Assembly: GCA_030602785.1 (NCBI GenBank)
Contig: JAUVZB010000001.1
Location: forward strand, 127,843-172,992
Origin: Dehalococcoidia bacterium
GTDB lineage: Bacteria > Chloroflexota > Dehalococcoidia > GIF9 > AB-539-J10
DNA length: 45,150 nt
Direction of reading: 5' to 3'
Positions 8,224 to 16,387 of the stretch are shown here, piece after piece. Position numbers and translations under genes: made by a program. A model generated the notes under the pieces. That model saw nothing but the letters and a program-made list of their open reading frames with translations, was not told the DNA's origin and ran no database searches. The number at the start of each line of letters is the position of its first letter. Positions within the stretch are counted from its first letter, which is position 1.

Positions 8224-8862
8224 GTGGGTCTCGAGGCAGCCAGAACACTGCTTTTCAAACATCTCTCGTGGGAGATTGGCGACCGGCGAGTCGTCGAGGC
8301 GATGAAGCGTGTCCCGCGCGAGAAGTTTGTTCTGCCGGATGACGTGCAGGCAGCTTACGACGACCATCCTCTAAGCATCGGCTACGGCCAGACCATCTCT
8401 CAACCCTTCATCGTCGCGCTCATGATTCAAGCTCTCCACCTGAAGAGCAGTGACACAGTCCTCGAACTGGGAACCGGCAGCGGCTATGTCGCAGCCATAT
8501 TGGGACTGCTGGCTGAGAAGGTCGTGAGTGTGGAGATTGTCCCCGAACTGGCGGAGTCCGCCGCAGACGTTCTCGGCAGACTCGGACACACAAACGTCGA
8601 CGTCCACCTCGTGCCGAAGTCGACCCTCGGCTGGCTGGACGATGCCCCCTACGACGCAATCATCGTTTCCGCTGGGGCACCCTCGGTGCCGCCGATGCTC
8701 CTCGGCCAGCTCAAGTGGAAGGGTCGCCTCGTCATTCCGGTCGGCTCGAGGTTCCAGCAGGACCTCCTGAAGATAACGAGGCTGCATGAAGGCGACACAG
8801 TCGAGAACATGGGCTCTTGCTACTTCGTGCCCCTCATTGGGGACGACGCATGGCGAGGATGA
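8224..8862 (+). CDS. pcm: Protein-L-isoaspartate O-methyltransferase
   Basis: The 212-residue enzyme methylates isoaspartyl residues in damaged proteins using S-adenosylmethionine. The SAM-binding motif I is VLELGTGSGYVAAIL. The PCMT signature region with GYGQTISQPFIVALM precedes it, and YDAIIVSAGAP corresponds to motif II/post-II. Start is a GTG; the upstream GAGG is rather distant (13 bases), so the exact start is less sure. It lies 25 bases after the small membrane protein gene and probably ends the xer transcription unit. It is convergent with tRNA-Glu. Confidence 0.9.
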   Translation: MGLEAARTLLFKHLSWEIGDRRVVEAMKRVPREKFVLPDDVQAAYDDHPLSIGYGQTISQPFIVALMIQALHLKSSDTVLELGTGSGYVAAILGLLAEKVVSVEIVPELAESAADVLGRLGHTNVDVHLVPKSTLGWLDDAPYDAIIVSAGAPSVPPMLLGQLKWKGRLVIPVGSRFQQDLLKITRLHEGDTVENMGSCYFVPLIGDDAWRG

Positions 8863-8874
8863 GAGGAATGGAAT

Positions 8875-8947
8875 GCCCCCAAGGGGATTCGAACCCCTGA
8901 TCTCCAGCTTGAAAGGCTGGCGTCCTAGGCCTCTAGACGATGAGGGC
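8875..8947 (-). tRNA. tRNA-Glu (anticodon UUC)
   Basis: A full cloverleaf folds on the minus strand. The acceptor stem GCCCTCA pairs with TGGGGGC with one G-U pair, the anticodon stem is CCAGC/GCTGG with loop CTTTCAA, and the T arm is AGGGG-TTCGAAT-CCCCT. CCA is not encoded. It starts 11 bases after the argC stop and is probably co-transcribed with argC. Confidence 0.95.
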
Positions 8948-8958
8948 GTGCAGGAACT

Positions 8959-9999
8959 TCACGGGTAGACTGGCAGCGCGCCGAGGCCGCAGGTCTCAGG
9001 GAACCCACACATCAGGTTCATGTTCTGGACGGCCTCCCCTGCCCCACCCTTGACAAGGTTATCAATACAGCTGATGACGAGCAAACGAGCCGTCCGGAAA
9101 TCGAGTCGCGGGAAGACGTGGCAATAGTTGCTGCCCCACACGTGTTTCGTGGCCGGAGGCAAGTCGACGACCCGCACAAACGGCGCATCCGCGTAGAAGT
9201 CGCGATAGGCCTGCACGACTGCCTGCTCAGGGTCGAATGTGCCCTGCAGCCAATCCTGTGACAGGCGCAGGTAACACGTGCTCAGTATGCCCCTCGTCAT
9301 CGGAACGAGATGGGGCTGAAAGATCACCTCGCCCGCGTTTGAGTCGAGTCGCGCGCACTCCTGTCGAATCTCCGGCATGTGCCTGTGTCCTTCCACCGCA
9401 TATGCGGCCACGCTCTCGTTGCACTCAGCGAAATGAGTCGAGAGGGTGAGGCTGCGGCCGGCTCCGGAGACGCCCGACTTGCTATCAACAATTATGTCCC
9501 CTTCTGCCATACCCGCCGCCATCGCCGGCGCCAATGCCAGTATCGCGCCTGTTGGATAACAGCCGGGGTTCGCCACGAGCTGCGCCTGCGCGATCTCGGT
9601 GCGGTGCAGCTCCGGCAGGCCGTACACCGCGGACGCGAGAAGCTGCGGGCATGGATGTGGGCCGCCATACCAGGTTTCGTACTGGTGCGGGTCCTTGAGC
9701 CTGAAATCGGCGCTGACGTCGATGACTCTTAACCCCTGCTTCACCAGGGGCTCGACGACCTCCGCACTCGCCTTGTGAGGCATGGCTGAGAAGACGAAGT
9801 CCACCGACGTGTCAAGCTCGGGCTGTATCACCAGTTCGGAGCCTGCGAGATGCGGGAAGACCTCAGACAGGCGTTTGCCGGCAAGACTGCGCCCGGTCAC
9901 GCAACAGAGGTCGACCTCGGGGTGCTGCAGAAGCAGGCGAGCAAGGTCAACCCCGATGTAGCCGGTGACGTTTACGATTGCGACGCGAATCTGTGCCAT
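8959..9999 (-). CDS. argC: N-acetyl-gamma-glutamyl-phosphate reductase
   Basis: The 346-residue enzyme catalyses the NADPH-dependent third step of arginine synthesis, reducing N-acetylglutamyl phosphate to the semialdehyde. The N-terminal Rossmann segment is RVAIVNVTGYIGVDLARLL; here the usual Gly-Ala after the first strand is replaced by NVTGYIG. The catalytic Cys lies in VANPGCYPTGAI, and the substrate-binding region includes KSGVSGAGR and GHRHMPEI. The length matches the family. No other arg gene follows in the window, so it is a lone arg gene here, co-oriented with tRNA-Glu. A TATAAT box sits 14 bases before the ATG. Confidence 0.95.
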   Translation of the reverse strand: MAQIRVAIVNVTGYIGVDLARLLLQHPEVDLCCVTGRSLAGKRLSEVFPHLAGSELVIQPELDTSVDFVFSAMPHKASAEVVEPLVKQGLRVIDVSADFRLKDPHQYETWYGGPHPCPQLLASAVYGLPELHRTEIAQAQLVANPGCYPTGAILALAPAMAAGMAEGDIIVDSKSGVSGAGRSLTLSTHFAECNESVAAYAVEGHRHMPEIRQECARLDSNAGEVIFQPHLVPMTRGILSTCYLRLSQDWLQGTFDPEQAVVQAYRDFYADAPFVRVVDLPPATKHVWGSNYCHVFPRLDFRTARLLVISCIDNLVKGGAGEAVQNMNLMCGFPETCGLGALPVYP

Positions 10000-10013
10000 G
10001 GTTCAGAAATCCA

Positions 10014-10019
10014 ATTATA
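10014..10019 (-). promoter_or_regulatory. -10 box of argC
   Basis: A perfect TATAAT on the minus strand ends 14 bases before the argC ATG, predicting a 5' leader of only several bases. No good -35 hexamer lies 16-18 bases upstream. Confidence 0.45.
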
Positions 10020-10086
10020 CACTACGAACGCTCGCGGCTCGCGAGCTCCGGACAAGCGGGAGGGAGCGACACAGGCGGCAACCACT

Positions 10087-10116
10087 TTGACTGACAGTTG
10101 GGCCATGCGATAGAGT
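10087..10116 (+). promoter_or_regulatory. Putative promoter of the Re-citrate synthase-like gene
   Basis: TTGACT (10087-10092) and TAGAGT (10111-10116) are separated by 18 bases. This gives a leader of about 27 bases to the ATG at 10150, which, unlike the leaderless genes, has a proper GGAGG ribosome-binding site (10137-10141). Confidence 0.35.
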
Positions 10117-10149
10117 TTGACCTTCATCTTTTGCATGGAGGCAGAAACA

Positions 10150-11388
10150 ATGCCCGGAATCTACTTCCTGGACGTAACCAATCGCGACGGTGTTCAGACC
10201 GCCCGACTCGGTCTTTCCAAGCTGGAAAAGACGATGCTGAACCGCTATCTCAACAGGATGGGCGTGTTCCAGTCCGAGTTCGGCTTCCCGACCACGAAAC
10301 ACGAATCCTTGTATCTCCAGGCCAACCTCGAGCTGCAGGAGATGGACAAGATGCGCCCCATCCGCCTGGCTGGCTGGCTCAGGGCGACCGTCGAGGATGT
10401 TCACACCGCTTTCAGCATGGTGCCGAAACTGAAGCACCTGAACCTCTCCATCTCAACTTCTCAGCAGATGATTCAAGGGAAGTGGGGCGGCCGCGTGACA
10501 GAAGACGATGTCATAGCGTCCATGACCAAGGCTCTTGATGCCGCCAAAGAACATGGAGCGGAGTCTGTGGGCATCAACGCGGAGGACGCGTCTCGAACCA
10601 GTCTTGACTTCCTCATCAAGTTCTCCCGCGCCGCCAAGGAACACGGTGCCGACAGGGTGCGTTACTGCGACACTCTCGGCTACGACAATCCGTTCACCAT
10701 CTACGATGCGGTGAAGACTCTTGCCGAGACGATCGAGTTGCCGCTTGAAGTGCACTGCCACGGCGACCTGGGGATGGCGGTAGCGAACTCCCTCGCCGGC
10801 GCCAAAGGCGCGCTTGACGGCGGCCAGGATGTCTACATCAACACCACGGTGAATGGTATCGGCGAGCGCGCAGGCAACGCAGATTTGGTCGCCACCATCC
10901 TCGCCGTCACCAAGTCGAGAGACTTCGCTGGCAAGTACGAACTCGGCAAGCCTATCACCTTGACCAGGGCATGGAAGACGGCGCAGTTCGCCAGCTACGC
11001 ATTTGGCGTCCCCATCCCCATCAACCAGACAGGTGTGGGGGCGAATGCATTCGCGCACGCATCGGGGATTCACGCGGACGGCGTCCTGAAGGACCCGGAA
11101 AACTACGAGCTCTACAGCTTCTCTGAGCTCGGGCGGGGCGAACCGGAACTTGTTGAGACCGGCAGAGAGATCTGCTCCGGCGAGTATGGCGGTGTTTCCG
11201 GCTTCCGCCACCTCATGGGCCGAATGGCCGTGACATTCGATGACGCGGACGACGCACGCGAGAAACTGGAGCTGGTGCGCTACGCCAACGTGCTGGCGCA
11301 GAAGCCGCTTACCACAGACGAACTCAAGTTCATCTGCAAGTACCCGGGCATTGCGCGGAAGCTGCTGACAATGGTGCCGCCCGAATAG
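10150..11388 (+). CDS. Re-citrate synthase / homocitrate synthase-like DRE-TIM metallolyase
   Basis: The 412-residue protein belongs to the isopropylmalate/homocitrate synthase superfamily, which condenses acetyl-CoA with a 2-oxoacid in a metal-dependent TIM barrel. The first strand motif is DVTNRDGVQTARLGLSKLEK instead of the usual DTTLRDGEQ. I recall this variant from Re-citrate synthases of Dehalococcoides and Clostridium kluyveri, which make citrate from oxaloacetate in organisms lacking ordinary citrate synthase. Metal ligands are in VHCHGDLGMAVAN and the second signature is TTVNGIGERAGNADL. A C-terminal region with GVGANAFAHASGIHADG follows, but there is no LeuA-type regulatory domain, which also fits. 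Start ATG 10150 has GGAGG 8 bases upstream. Homocitrate or citramalate synthase remain possible from sequence alone. Confidence 0.75.
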   Translation: MPGIYFLDVTNRDGVQTARLGLSKLEKTMLNRYLNRMGVFQSEFGFPTTKHESLYLQANLELQEMDKMRPIRLAGWLRATVEDVHTAFSMVPKLKHLNLSISTSQQMIQGKWGGRVTEDDVIASMTKALDAAKEHGAESVGINAEDASRTSLDFLIKFSRAAKEHGADRVRYCDTLGYDNPFTIYDAVKTLAETIELPLEVHCHGDLGMAVANSLAGAKGALDGGQDVYINTTVNGIGERAGNADLVATILAVTKSRDFAGKYELGKPITLTRAWKTAQFASYAFGVPIPINQTGVGANAFAHASGIHADGVLKDPENYELYSFSELGRGEPELVETGREICSGEYGGVSGFRHLMGRMAVTFDDADDAREKLELVRYANVLAQKPLTTDELKFICKYPGIARKLLTMVPPE

Positions 11389-11400
11389 CACGCACCGACC

Positions 11401-11429
11401 TTGACACACATCGGCGCGCAGCCGATAAT
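11401..11429 (+). promoter_or_regulatory. Sigma-70-type promoter of tRNA-Gly
   Basis: A perfect TTGACA (11401-11406) and GATAAT (11424-11429) are separated by exactly 17 bases. The predicted start is about 6 bases before the tRNA-Gly 5' end at 11442. Confidence 0.75.
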
Positions 11430-11441
11430 GAAAAGCCGCGA

Positions 11442-11516
11442 GCGGGTGTAACTCAGTGGTAGAGTTCCTGCTTCCCAAGCAGGCTGTCGCGGGTTCGAAT
11501 CCCGTCGCCCGCTCCA
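11442..11516 (+). tRNA. tRNA-Gly (anticodon CCC)
   Basis: A complete cloverleaf is present. The acceptor stem GCGGGTG pairs with CGCCCGC, the D arm is ACTC/GAGT, the anticodon stem is CCTGC/GCAGG with loop TTCCCAA, and the T arm is GCGGG-TTCGAAT-CCCGT. The discriminator is T and the CCA end is encoded. Its 3' end is the attachment site of the genomic island that follows. Confidence 0.95.
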
Positions 11517-11527
11517 CCACTCGCAAG
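11500..11527 (+). repeat. Left attachment site (attL) in the 3' end of tRNA-Gly
   Basis: An 18-base core (TCCCGTCGCCCGCTCCAC) is shared exactly with 32107-32124. The similarity runs on for 10 more bases (to 11527/32134) with two mismatches. The core covers part of the T arm, the acceptor 3' strand and CCA, a standard target of tyrosine integrases. Confidence 0.8.
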
Positions 11528-11547
11528 GGGGGTGCCTGCTTCCCACT

Positions 11548-12485
11548 TTGGATGTCAAATCTCTCCTCAACCGCTACGAACGCCACACCCTCGCATCCGC
11601 ATACAGTCCCAAGACCGTTTCCCATGTGCGTCACCCCGTCTCCGCTTTCGCCAGTTTTCTTGCCGGTGTCCCTGCTGTTTCCTTTGTCACGGATGAGGAC
11701 TCGCAGGACTACATCATCGAACTAACAACGCGACCGCGATGGGAAATACAGCCGCAGGAGAAGGTCGAGCGGACCTTGAGCCAGACCTCCAGCAACACCT
11801 ATGTGCGCGGCATCAAGGCGCTTTGGGCATGGCTCCTCGCCAACAAGGTCTTCAGCGAGAATCGCCTCGAACCAGTGCGCACACCCAAGCTGCCGCAGCG
11901 CCTTCCCAAGGCTCTCAGTCCCCATGACGTTGAGGCAGTGTGCAGATGCTGCAACTCTTCCCGGGACCAGGTGATAGTGTTGCTGCTCATCGACACACAC
12001 ATGCGGCTGTCGAAACTCGCCGGCCCCAGGATAGACAGCTTCGATGAGAGCGAGAGCCGCATACGAGTGATTGGCAAGGGAAACAAGGAGCGTCCCGTCT
12101 GCCTCTCAGGGTGGACCAATGCTGTACTCACGACCCACCTTGGCTTCGAACGACCGGGCGAGCTATTCTGCCGGGACCGCTCCTCAAGACTCAGGATGGC
12201 TATGCGCGCACTGCGGCGCGCATCCAGAAGATACTGGAACGCCTGGGAGTGGAAGCAGGTCTGCGGCACAGGCTTAGACCACGCAAGCTACGCCACACGT
12301 ACGCAACCGAGAGCCTCAAGCACGGTGCCAACCTTGAGCATATCCGGCGCACGCTAGGGCACACAGACATCAAAACCACCGAGATATACCTCGGACTCGT
12401 CGACAAGGACATCCAAGAGGCGCACAAGTCGTTCTCGCCCGTGTCCGACTTGGGGCTGTCGCCGTTACGCAAACGGCGGCAGTAG
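11548..12485 (+). pseudogene. Island tyrosine integrase, frameshifted
   Basis: The N-terminal part runs from a TTG at 11548 (DVKSLLNRYERHTLASAYSP) through a SAM-like core-binding domain into the catalytic domain (LLIDTHMRLSKLAGPRIDSF, carrying the first catalytic Arg region, and VIGKGNKERPVCL). Near 12195 the frame is lost; adding one base after CTCAGG restores reading into DGYARTAARIQKILERLG. The C-terminal part contains LRHTYATESLKHG, LGHTDIKTTEIYLG and ends at 12485. The usual HxLRH motif has Arg instead of the first His (PRKLRHT). Joined, the protein would be about 312 residues. It lies just inside tRNA-Gly, the typical place for an integrase. The last 152 bases of the catalytic region recur at 31961. 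Confidence 0.8.
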
Positions 12486-13453
12486 GGTTGGGCGAACAGG
12501 GGACCGCATCGATTGCCGCGTTGCGTCTCCAGGGCCAGAGAATTGCTTGCTGCGCGACTGGCAAGACGCGCATGAACTCCACCACGCTTGCGATACGCCA
12601 AGCTTGTGGGGATGGGGCCGCCGCAAACAGCCACGATTCACGGTAGGTGATGTCGACACCAGGACGACTGAGACATGTCCAGGTCTTGCCGACAAGAACG
12701 TCTAGGGGGCGGGCAGCTGCTTTTGGCCCGTAACCAACATGCCAATTGGTCACGCTGGTAGGCGTCAAGAGCGATAGGTAATCACATCCTTCTGCGGGCT
12801 ACTCGGGTCGTTCAACCACGGTGCTTGCAGATAAGTGCGTGTTTCCTTTGCAGCTTGGTTGGCATACTGCAACCACCTGCCGCAACCAAAGCTGTTGGTT
12901 TCGATTCTCTTCCTGCTTCCTTTCCTTTTCCCATTCCGCATGTCTTGTTGTAGGCTCTAGTCAATCGAATGGGCATGCTAGAAGTACTCGCTCCACAGAG
13001 CGAACTCGGAGAAGAGGGAACGGAAAGGGTAGGTCCTCGCGGTCTCCGCAGCGACGAGCTTGGAGATTGGGGTAGCCGAGGTGCTCGGTGGCGGTGAACT
13101 CCCCTCACACAAGCCCGACAGCATGCTCTTTCGAGTGCATGAGGTCAAGCTGTTTTTCGAGATGTGGTCGATTCCTGGTATGTCACTGACCGCCCACTGC
13201 GGGGGGCGTATCGCGGAAACATGCTGATGGCCCAGCGACCGCTTGGCGTCGGCAGCATTGGCGGTGTAGTGCCTCCTGTGCATTGGCCAGGCGAGCACTG
13301 CTGGGTCGACGCCGCCGACGTCAAGAATGCCGCCCACGAATCGGAAGGGAAATCTCCCGGCGCGCGAAGTATGACGGATAGTCGACGTTGTGACTTTGTG
13401 GTCACTGGTGTTACGGCTACGGATTGCTGTAACATGGCCTCCGGGGTTGAGAG
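12486..13453. other. Gene-poor stretch inside the island
   Basis: Nearly 970 bases carry no convincing gene. Open frames on both strands lack recognisable domains and ribosome-binding sites. A reverse-strand frame around 12560-12768 has a stretch loosely like the C-terminus of a LysR-type regulator, too weak to call. A pyrimidine-rich tract lies at 12897-12935. It may be the leftover of genes lost after integration. The promoter of the LuxR-type gene should lie at its right end. Confidence 0.5.
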
Positions 13454-14110
13454 TTGAACAATCAGCCTGAAGTCGTTCTTGCTGCGTCTGCAAGTCACGT
13501 GCTCTGCGCGGGTCTTGGCGCCTTGTTGGAGCGTCACGCGATCGACGTTGTCGGGTGCGCTACTGAAGCAGACGAGGCTGCGGAGATTTCTTGCAGCCTC
13601 AAGCCTGACGTGCTAGTGATCGGAACCACCCTGCTCCGAAAGTCTGGGCTTGAGGTCTTGACTAGGGTGAAGCGATGTAGTCCCGCCACCGCGATCCTAG
13701 TGTTCAGTGACTGCAGAACCGGCGAGTACGTTCTTCTTTCCATGAGAGCCGGCGCTCTCGGCTATGTCTGGGATAGCTGTTCCACCGAGGATCTGGTGAG
13801 TTCCATTCTTTCAGTTCGAGCGGGTGAAGAAGTATTCGCTCGCATACCTACGATGGAGGCGTTGCACGTACTCGCACGTGGTTCAGCTGAGGCGACCGCA
13901 GATGTGGAACAGCTAACTGCTCGTGAACTCGAGGTGCTTGGGTTTGTGAGCAAGGGCATGTCCAACAGGGATATTGCGTCTCATCTTGGCATCAGTGACC
14001 GCACAGTACAGTCACATCTGATCAACATCTACGCGAAACTCAGGGCTACTTCTCGAACACAGGCAGTAGTTATTGCTGCGAAGAGAGGGCTGATTCTTCT
14101 GGACGCCTGA
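13454..14110 (+). CDS. LuxR/NarL-family regulator with degenerate receiver domain
   Basis: This 218-residue protein has the layout of a NarL-type response regulator: a receiver-like domain (about 1-120) and a C-terminal LuxR helix-turn-helix (about 150-210, with LTARELEVLGFVSKGMSNRD and SDRTVQSHLINIYAKL). The receiver is atypical. The acidic pair at the end of strand 1 is replaced (VVLAASASHVL), the phosphoacceptor Asp position reads VLVIGTTLL, and the conserved Lys before the last helix is missing (GALGYVWDS). Phosphorylation is therefore unlikely. No sensor kinase gene is adjacent. The start is a TTG without a strong ribosome-binding site. It is the only regulator in the island and probably controls the sulfur operon to its right or the transporter operon beyond it. 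Confidence 0.85.
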   Translation: MNNQPEVVLAASASHVLCAGLGALLERHAIDVVGCATEADEAAEISCSLKPDVLVIGTTLLRKSGLEVLTRVKRCSPATAILVFSDCRTGEYVLLSMRAGALGYVWDSCSTEDLVSSILSVRAGEEVFARIPTMEALHVLARGSAEATADVEQLTARELEVLGFVSKGMSNRDIASHLGISDRTVQSHLINIYAKLRATSRTQAVVIAAKRGLILLDA

Positions 14111-14318
14111 CCCTAGTTCCTACTTGTCAGCCTGTTCACCGTTTTGGCACAGGGCGCTTGAGCACATAAGAATGAGCCAATTGGCGGACAGCCTCTTCTC
14201 GGAGATTGAACAGTCAAACCAAGACCTATGCTCCTGCCTATTGCACGAAGCAACCGGCCATCCCACGCTTCAGGCTTGGCGGGGCAACGAACAAAGGCCT
14301 GTGCTGGACTGACACAAA

Positions 14319-15143
14319 CTACATGTAGCCCAGTTGGCGCAGTCTCGCCATCATCTCTTCCTTGTCTTGTCGACGGCCAGCCCGTTCCTTGGTGTGCTCC
14401 AAGTCTTGCTCCCAAGCAGGAACACCTGCCTGGGCAATGGCGCTCGTCGTCCTTGCACCTAAGGAACGGTATCCCTGCTCATAGAGGACGCAATGTGGGA
14501 TCTTGAAGACTTTGTATGTGTCCCACAAGAGCCGCTCGGTGAAATGGAGGATTGGCTTGACGCGGACATGTTCTGGTATTAGATGGGCTGCTTCTCTTGT
14601 TTCGCAATACTCGTCAGCCACCCTGGCTCCCTGCTCGTCTCGCCGAAGGCCTTGAAAGATTGCCTTGACATTGTGTCGCTCAATATACTTGTTGAACTCG
14701 ACGGTCTTCATAAGGTGGTTGCCGACGTAGGACTCTGCCTCAAAAGGGAAGGCGCTGCCCGAGAAGTCGATTCGTTTCAATTCTGCCCTGTTCCGCTCAT
14801 CGAGATCGGCCACTTTGACCGTCGCGTTGAGTTCCCCCCTTGCGGCTCTGACCACGTCGTCATTCCTGCACCACTCAAGTTCGAGAGCCCACTCTTTGGC
14901 ATATCTCTCCATGAAGTCATGAATCTCCTGGAATACGTCGAATTCGTCAATCGTCATGACCTTTGGCAGCTTGATGCCATGCGCTAGGCAGAATCGCCGG
15001 ATTATCCAGAGTGTCAGTGTGCTGTCCTTTCCACCAGTCCAAGTGATGGCCATATCTTCTGGCCTGAAATCCACGAAGGCCTCTCGTACAACCTGCTCGG
15101 ATTTCGCAACCGCATACTCGCATGCTTTCTCTCTATCTGTCAT
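14319..15143 (-). CDS. PP-loop protein, CysD/PAPS-reductase family
   Basis: The 274-residue protein carries the PP-loop ATP-binding motif TWTGGKDSTLTLWI at residues 33-46, FQGLRRDEQGAR in the middle, and YEQGYRSLGARTTS near the C-terminus. It ends with ERAGRRQDKEEM...RQLGYM, which resembles the tail of CysD, the small subunit of the heterodimeric ATP sulfurylase. The catalytic ECGLH cysteine tail of true APS/PAPS reductases is absent, so it should not be a reductase. No CysN (GTPase subunit) gene is in the window. It is the last gene of a leftward operon with sat and a sulfatase-like gene, 29 bases after the latter. It may bind APS or sulfate together with Sat, or adenylate another substrate. 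Its exact activity is open. Confidence 0.7.
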   Translation of the reverse strand: MTDREKACEYAVAKSEQVVREAFVDFRPEDMAITWTGGKDSTLTLWIIRRFCLAHGIKLPKVMTIDEFDVFQEIHDFMERYAKEWALELEWCRNDDVVRAARGELNATVKVADLDERNRAELKRIDFSGSAFPFEAESYVGNHLMKTVEFNKYIERHNVKAIFQGLRRDEQGARVADEYCETREAAHLIPEHVRVKPILHFTERLLWDTYKVFKIPHCVLYEQGYRSLGARTTSAIAQAGVPAWEQDLEHTKERAGRRQDKEEMMARLRQLGYM

Positions 15144-15172
15144 CTCTTTCCTCCACGGCTATCTTGTTCAGT

Positions 15173-16387
15173 TCAAGCAGGATTTCTTCCCCATCGACGG
15201 ACGCGCGGCTTCAATAGGACTTTGAGCTTGGCTGCGTCAACCGACGAATCCACGATGTTCTCCTGTTCGCTGGGATCGTCCGCCAAGTCATACATCTCCC
15301 AAGTGTCCAAGTAGGCGTGGTATAACAGCTTCAGATTGTCTTTTCGACAGAAGTAGGAGTCCCGGCCAATATCCCCGCCACGCTCGGTCTTCTGATCAAG
15401 GGCCTCTCCAAATACGAGTCTCGGGACGTAGTATTCGACGGGTATCAGCGACGCGCCACGAAACTCCTCGACTGGCTCGAGTCCGCACAGCTTCACTACA
15501 GTGGGCGGAACATCAATATTGCTCACCAGCTTATGACAGCGAGCCATGCTCTCCCGTTCTGACTGATAGACCAGCAGGGGTATGTCAAGCAGTTCGGAGT
15601 AAAGTTTGTTGTCGTGAGAAAGCCCCCCATGCTCGGCGAACTCATCACCGTGATCGCTGGTGATTAGAACCGACGTGTCCGGAAGTACATCGAGCGACTC
15701 CAGCGAAGCGAAGAGTTCGCTCAGGTAGTCATCCACCTCGCGTACTTGGGCGTCATACAACTTCTTCAAGAGTCTCACCTGCTCTGGGTCAGATACGTCT
15801 CGCTTGAGCAGAACATCTTGAAAGAGAGCGAACATCTCCTGCTCATTCAAAGTAGTAGATGGCTCAACAAGTTCCAAGTATCGTCGCGGTGGAACATATG
15901 GTTCGTGAATATCCATATAGTGTATCCATAGGAAGAATGGGCCGTGAACTCTTTCAACATGTGATGATAGCCACGCCATAGCCTTCGTGTTGATCACGTG
16001 CCCCTTAACATACGGAGCTTTCTCATCCACCTCGTCCTGCATAGAGTCGTAGAAGACATCCCAACCCCGATTCCATCCGAGGTACGCGCAGAGATGGGGA
16101 TTGGAGTGGAACGCTGCAGTTGTGATACCGACCTCTCTAAGTGGCTCGGATATGAGAGTTCTCTCAGGAGCTAGCCCTCGCGGCCTGCCATAGTCCAAGT
16201 AGTAAGATGAGGTGAGTAGACCTGGAAAAGATGCTTGCGTATAGGGCCCTGTGGACTGCGCGTTGGTGAATACTAGACACTTGTCCACCAACGAATCGAC
16301 AAAGGGCGTCAACCCGTCATTGTTGCCGTAACACCCAAAGACATCCTTGCGAATCGCATCGATCGTTACGAGAACAACATTGTTCAT
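15173..16387 (-). CDS. Sulfatase-like hydrolase (alkaline phosphatase superfamily)
   Basis: The 404-residue protein starts with the metal-binding strand NVVLVTIDAIRKDVFGCYG, typical of type I sulfatases. It contains HYMDIHEPYVPP and the second metal site LITSDHGDEFAEHGG. At the position of the formylglycine motif (CxPxR or SxPxR) it has TGPYTQASFPGLLTS, so the nucleophile is probably a Thr or Ser that is not converted to formylglycine. Such variants occur in the phosphoglycerol-transferase and phosphodiesterase branches of the superfamily, so sulfate-ester hydrolysis is not assured. There is no signal peptide, so it acts in the cytoplasm. The start overlaps the sat stop as ATGA, indicating translational coupling. 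Confidence 0.8.
   Translation of the reverse strand: MNNVVLVTIDAIRKDVFGCYGNNDGLTPFVDSLVDKCLVFTNAQSTGPYTQASFPGLLTSSYYLDYGRPRGLAPERTLISEPLREVGITTAAFHSNPHLCAYLGWNRGWDVFYDSMQDEVDEKAPYVKGHVINTKAMAWLSSHVERVHGPFFLWIHYMDIHEPYVPPRRYLELVEPSTTLNEQEMFALFQDVLLKRDVSDPEQVRLLKKLYDAQVREVDDYLSELFASLESLDVLPDTSVLITSDHGDEFAEHGGLSHDNKLYSELLDIPLLVYQSERESMARCHKLVSNIDVPPTVVKLCGLEPVEEFRGASLIPVEYYVPRLVFGEALDQKTERGGDIGRDSYFCRKDNLKLLYHAYLDTWEMYDLADDPSEQENIVDSSVDAAKLKVLLKPRVRRWGRNPA

Noticed and set aside
12560-12768. Possible LysR-type regulator C-terminus on the minus strand
   Set aside because: Only a short, loose resemblance, no helix-turn-helix part and no start site.
12978-13493. 171-residue open frame on the minus strand
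   Set aside because: Composition and codon pattern look random, with no domain or ribosome-binding site, and it overlaps the start of the LuxR-type gene.
14319-15143. Calling the PP-loop gene an APS/PAPS reductase (cysH)
   Set aside because: The essential C-terminal Cys motif is missing, and the tail looks like CysD.
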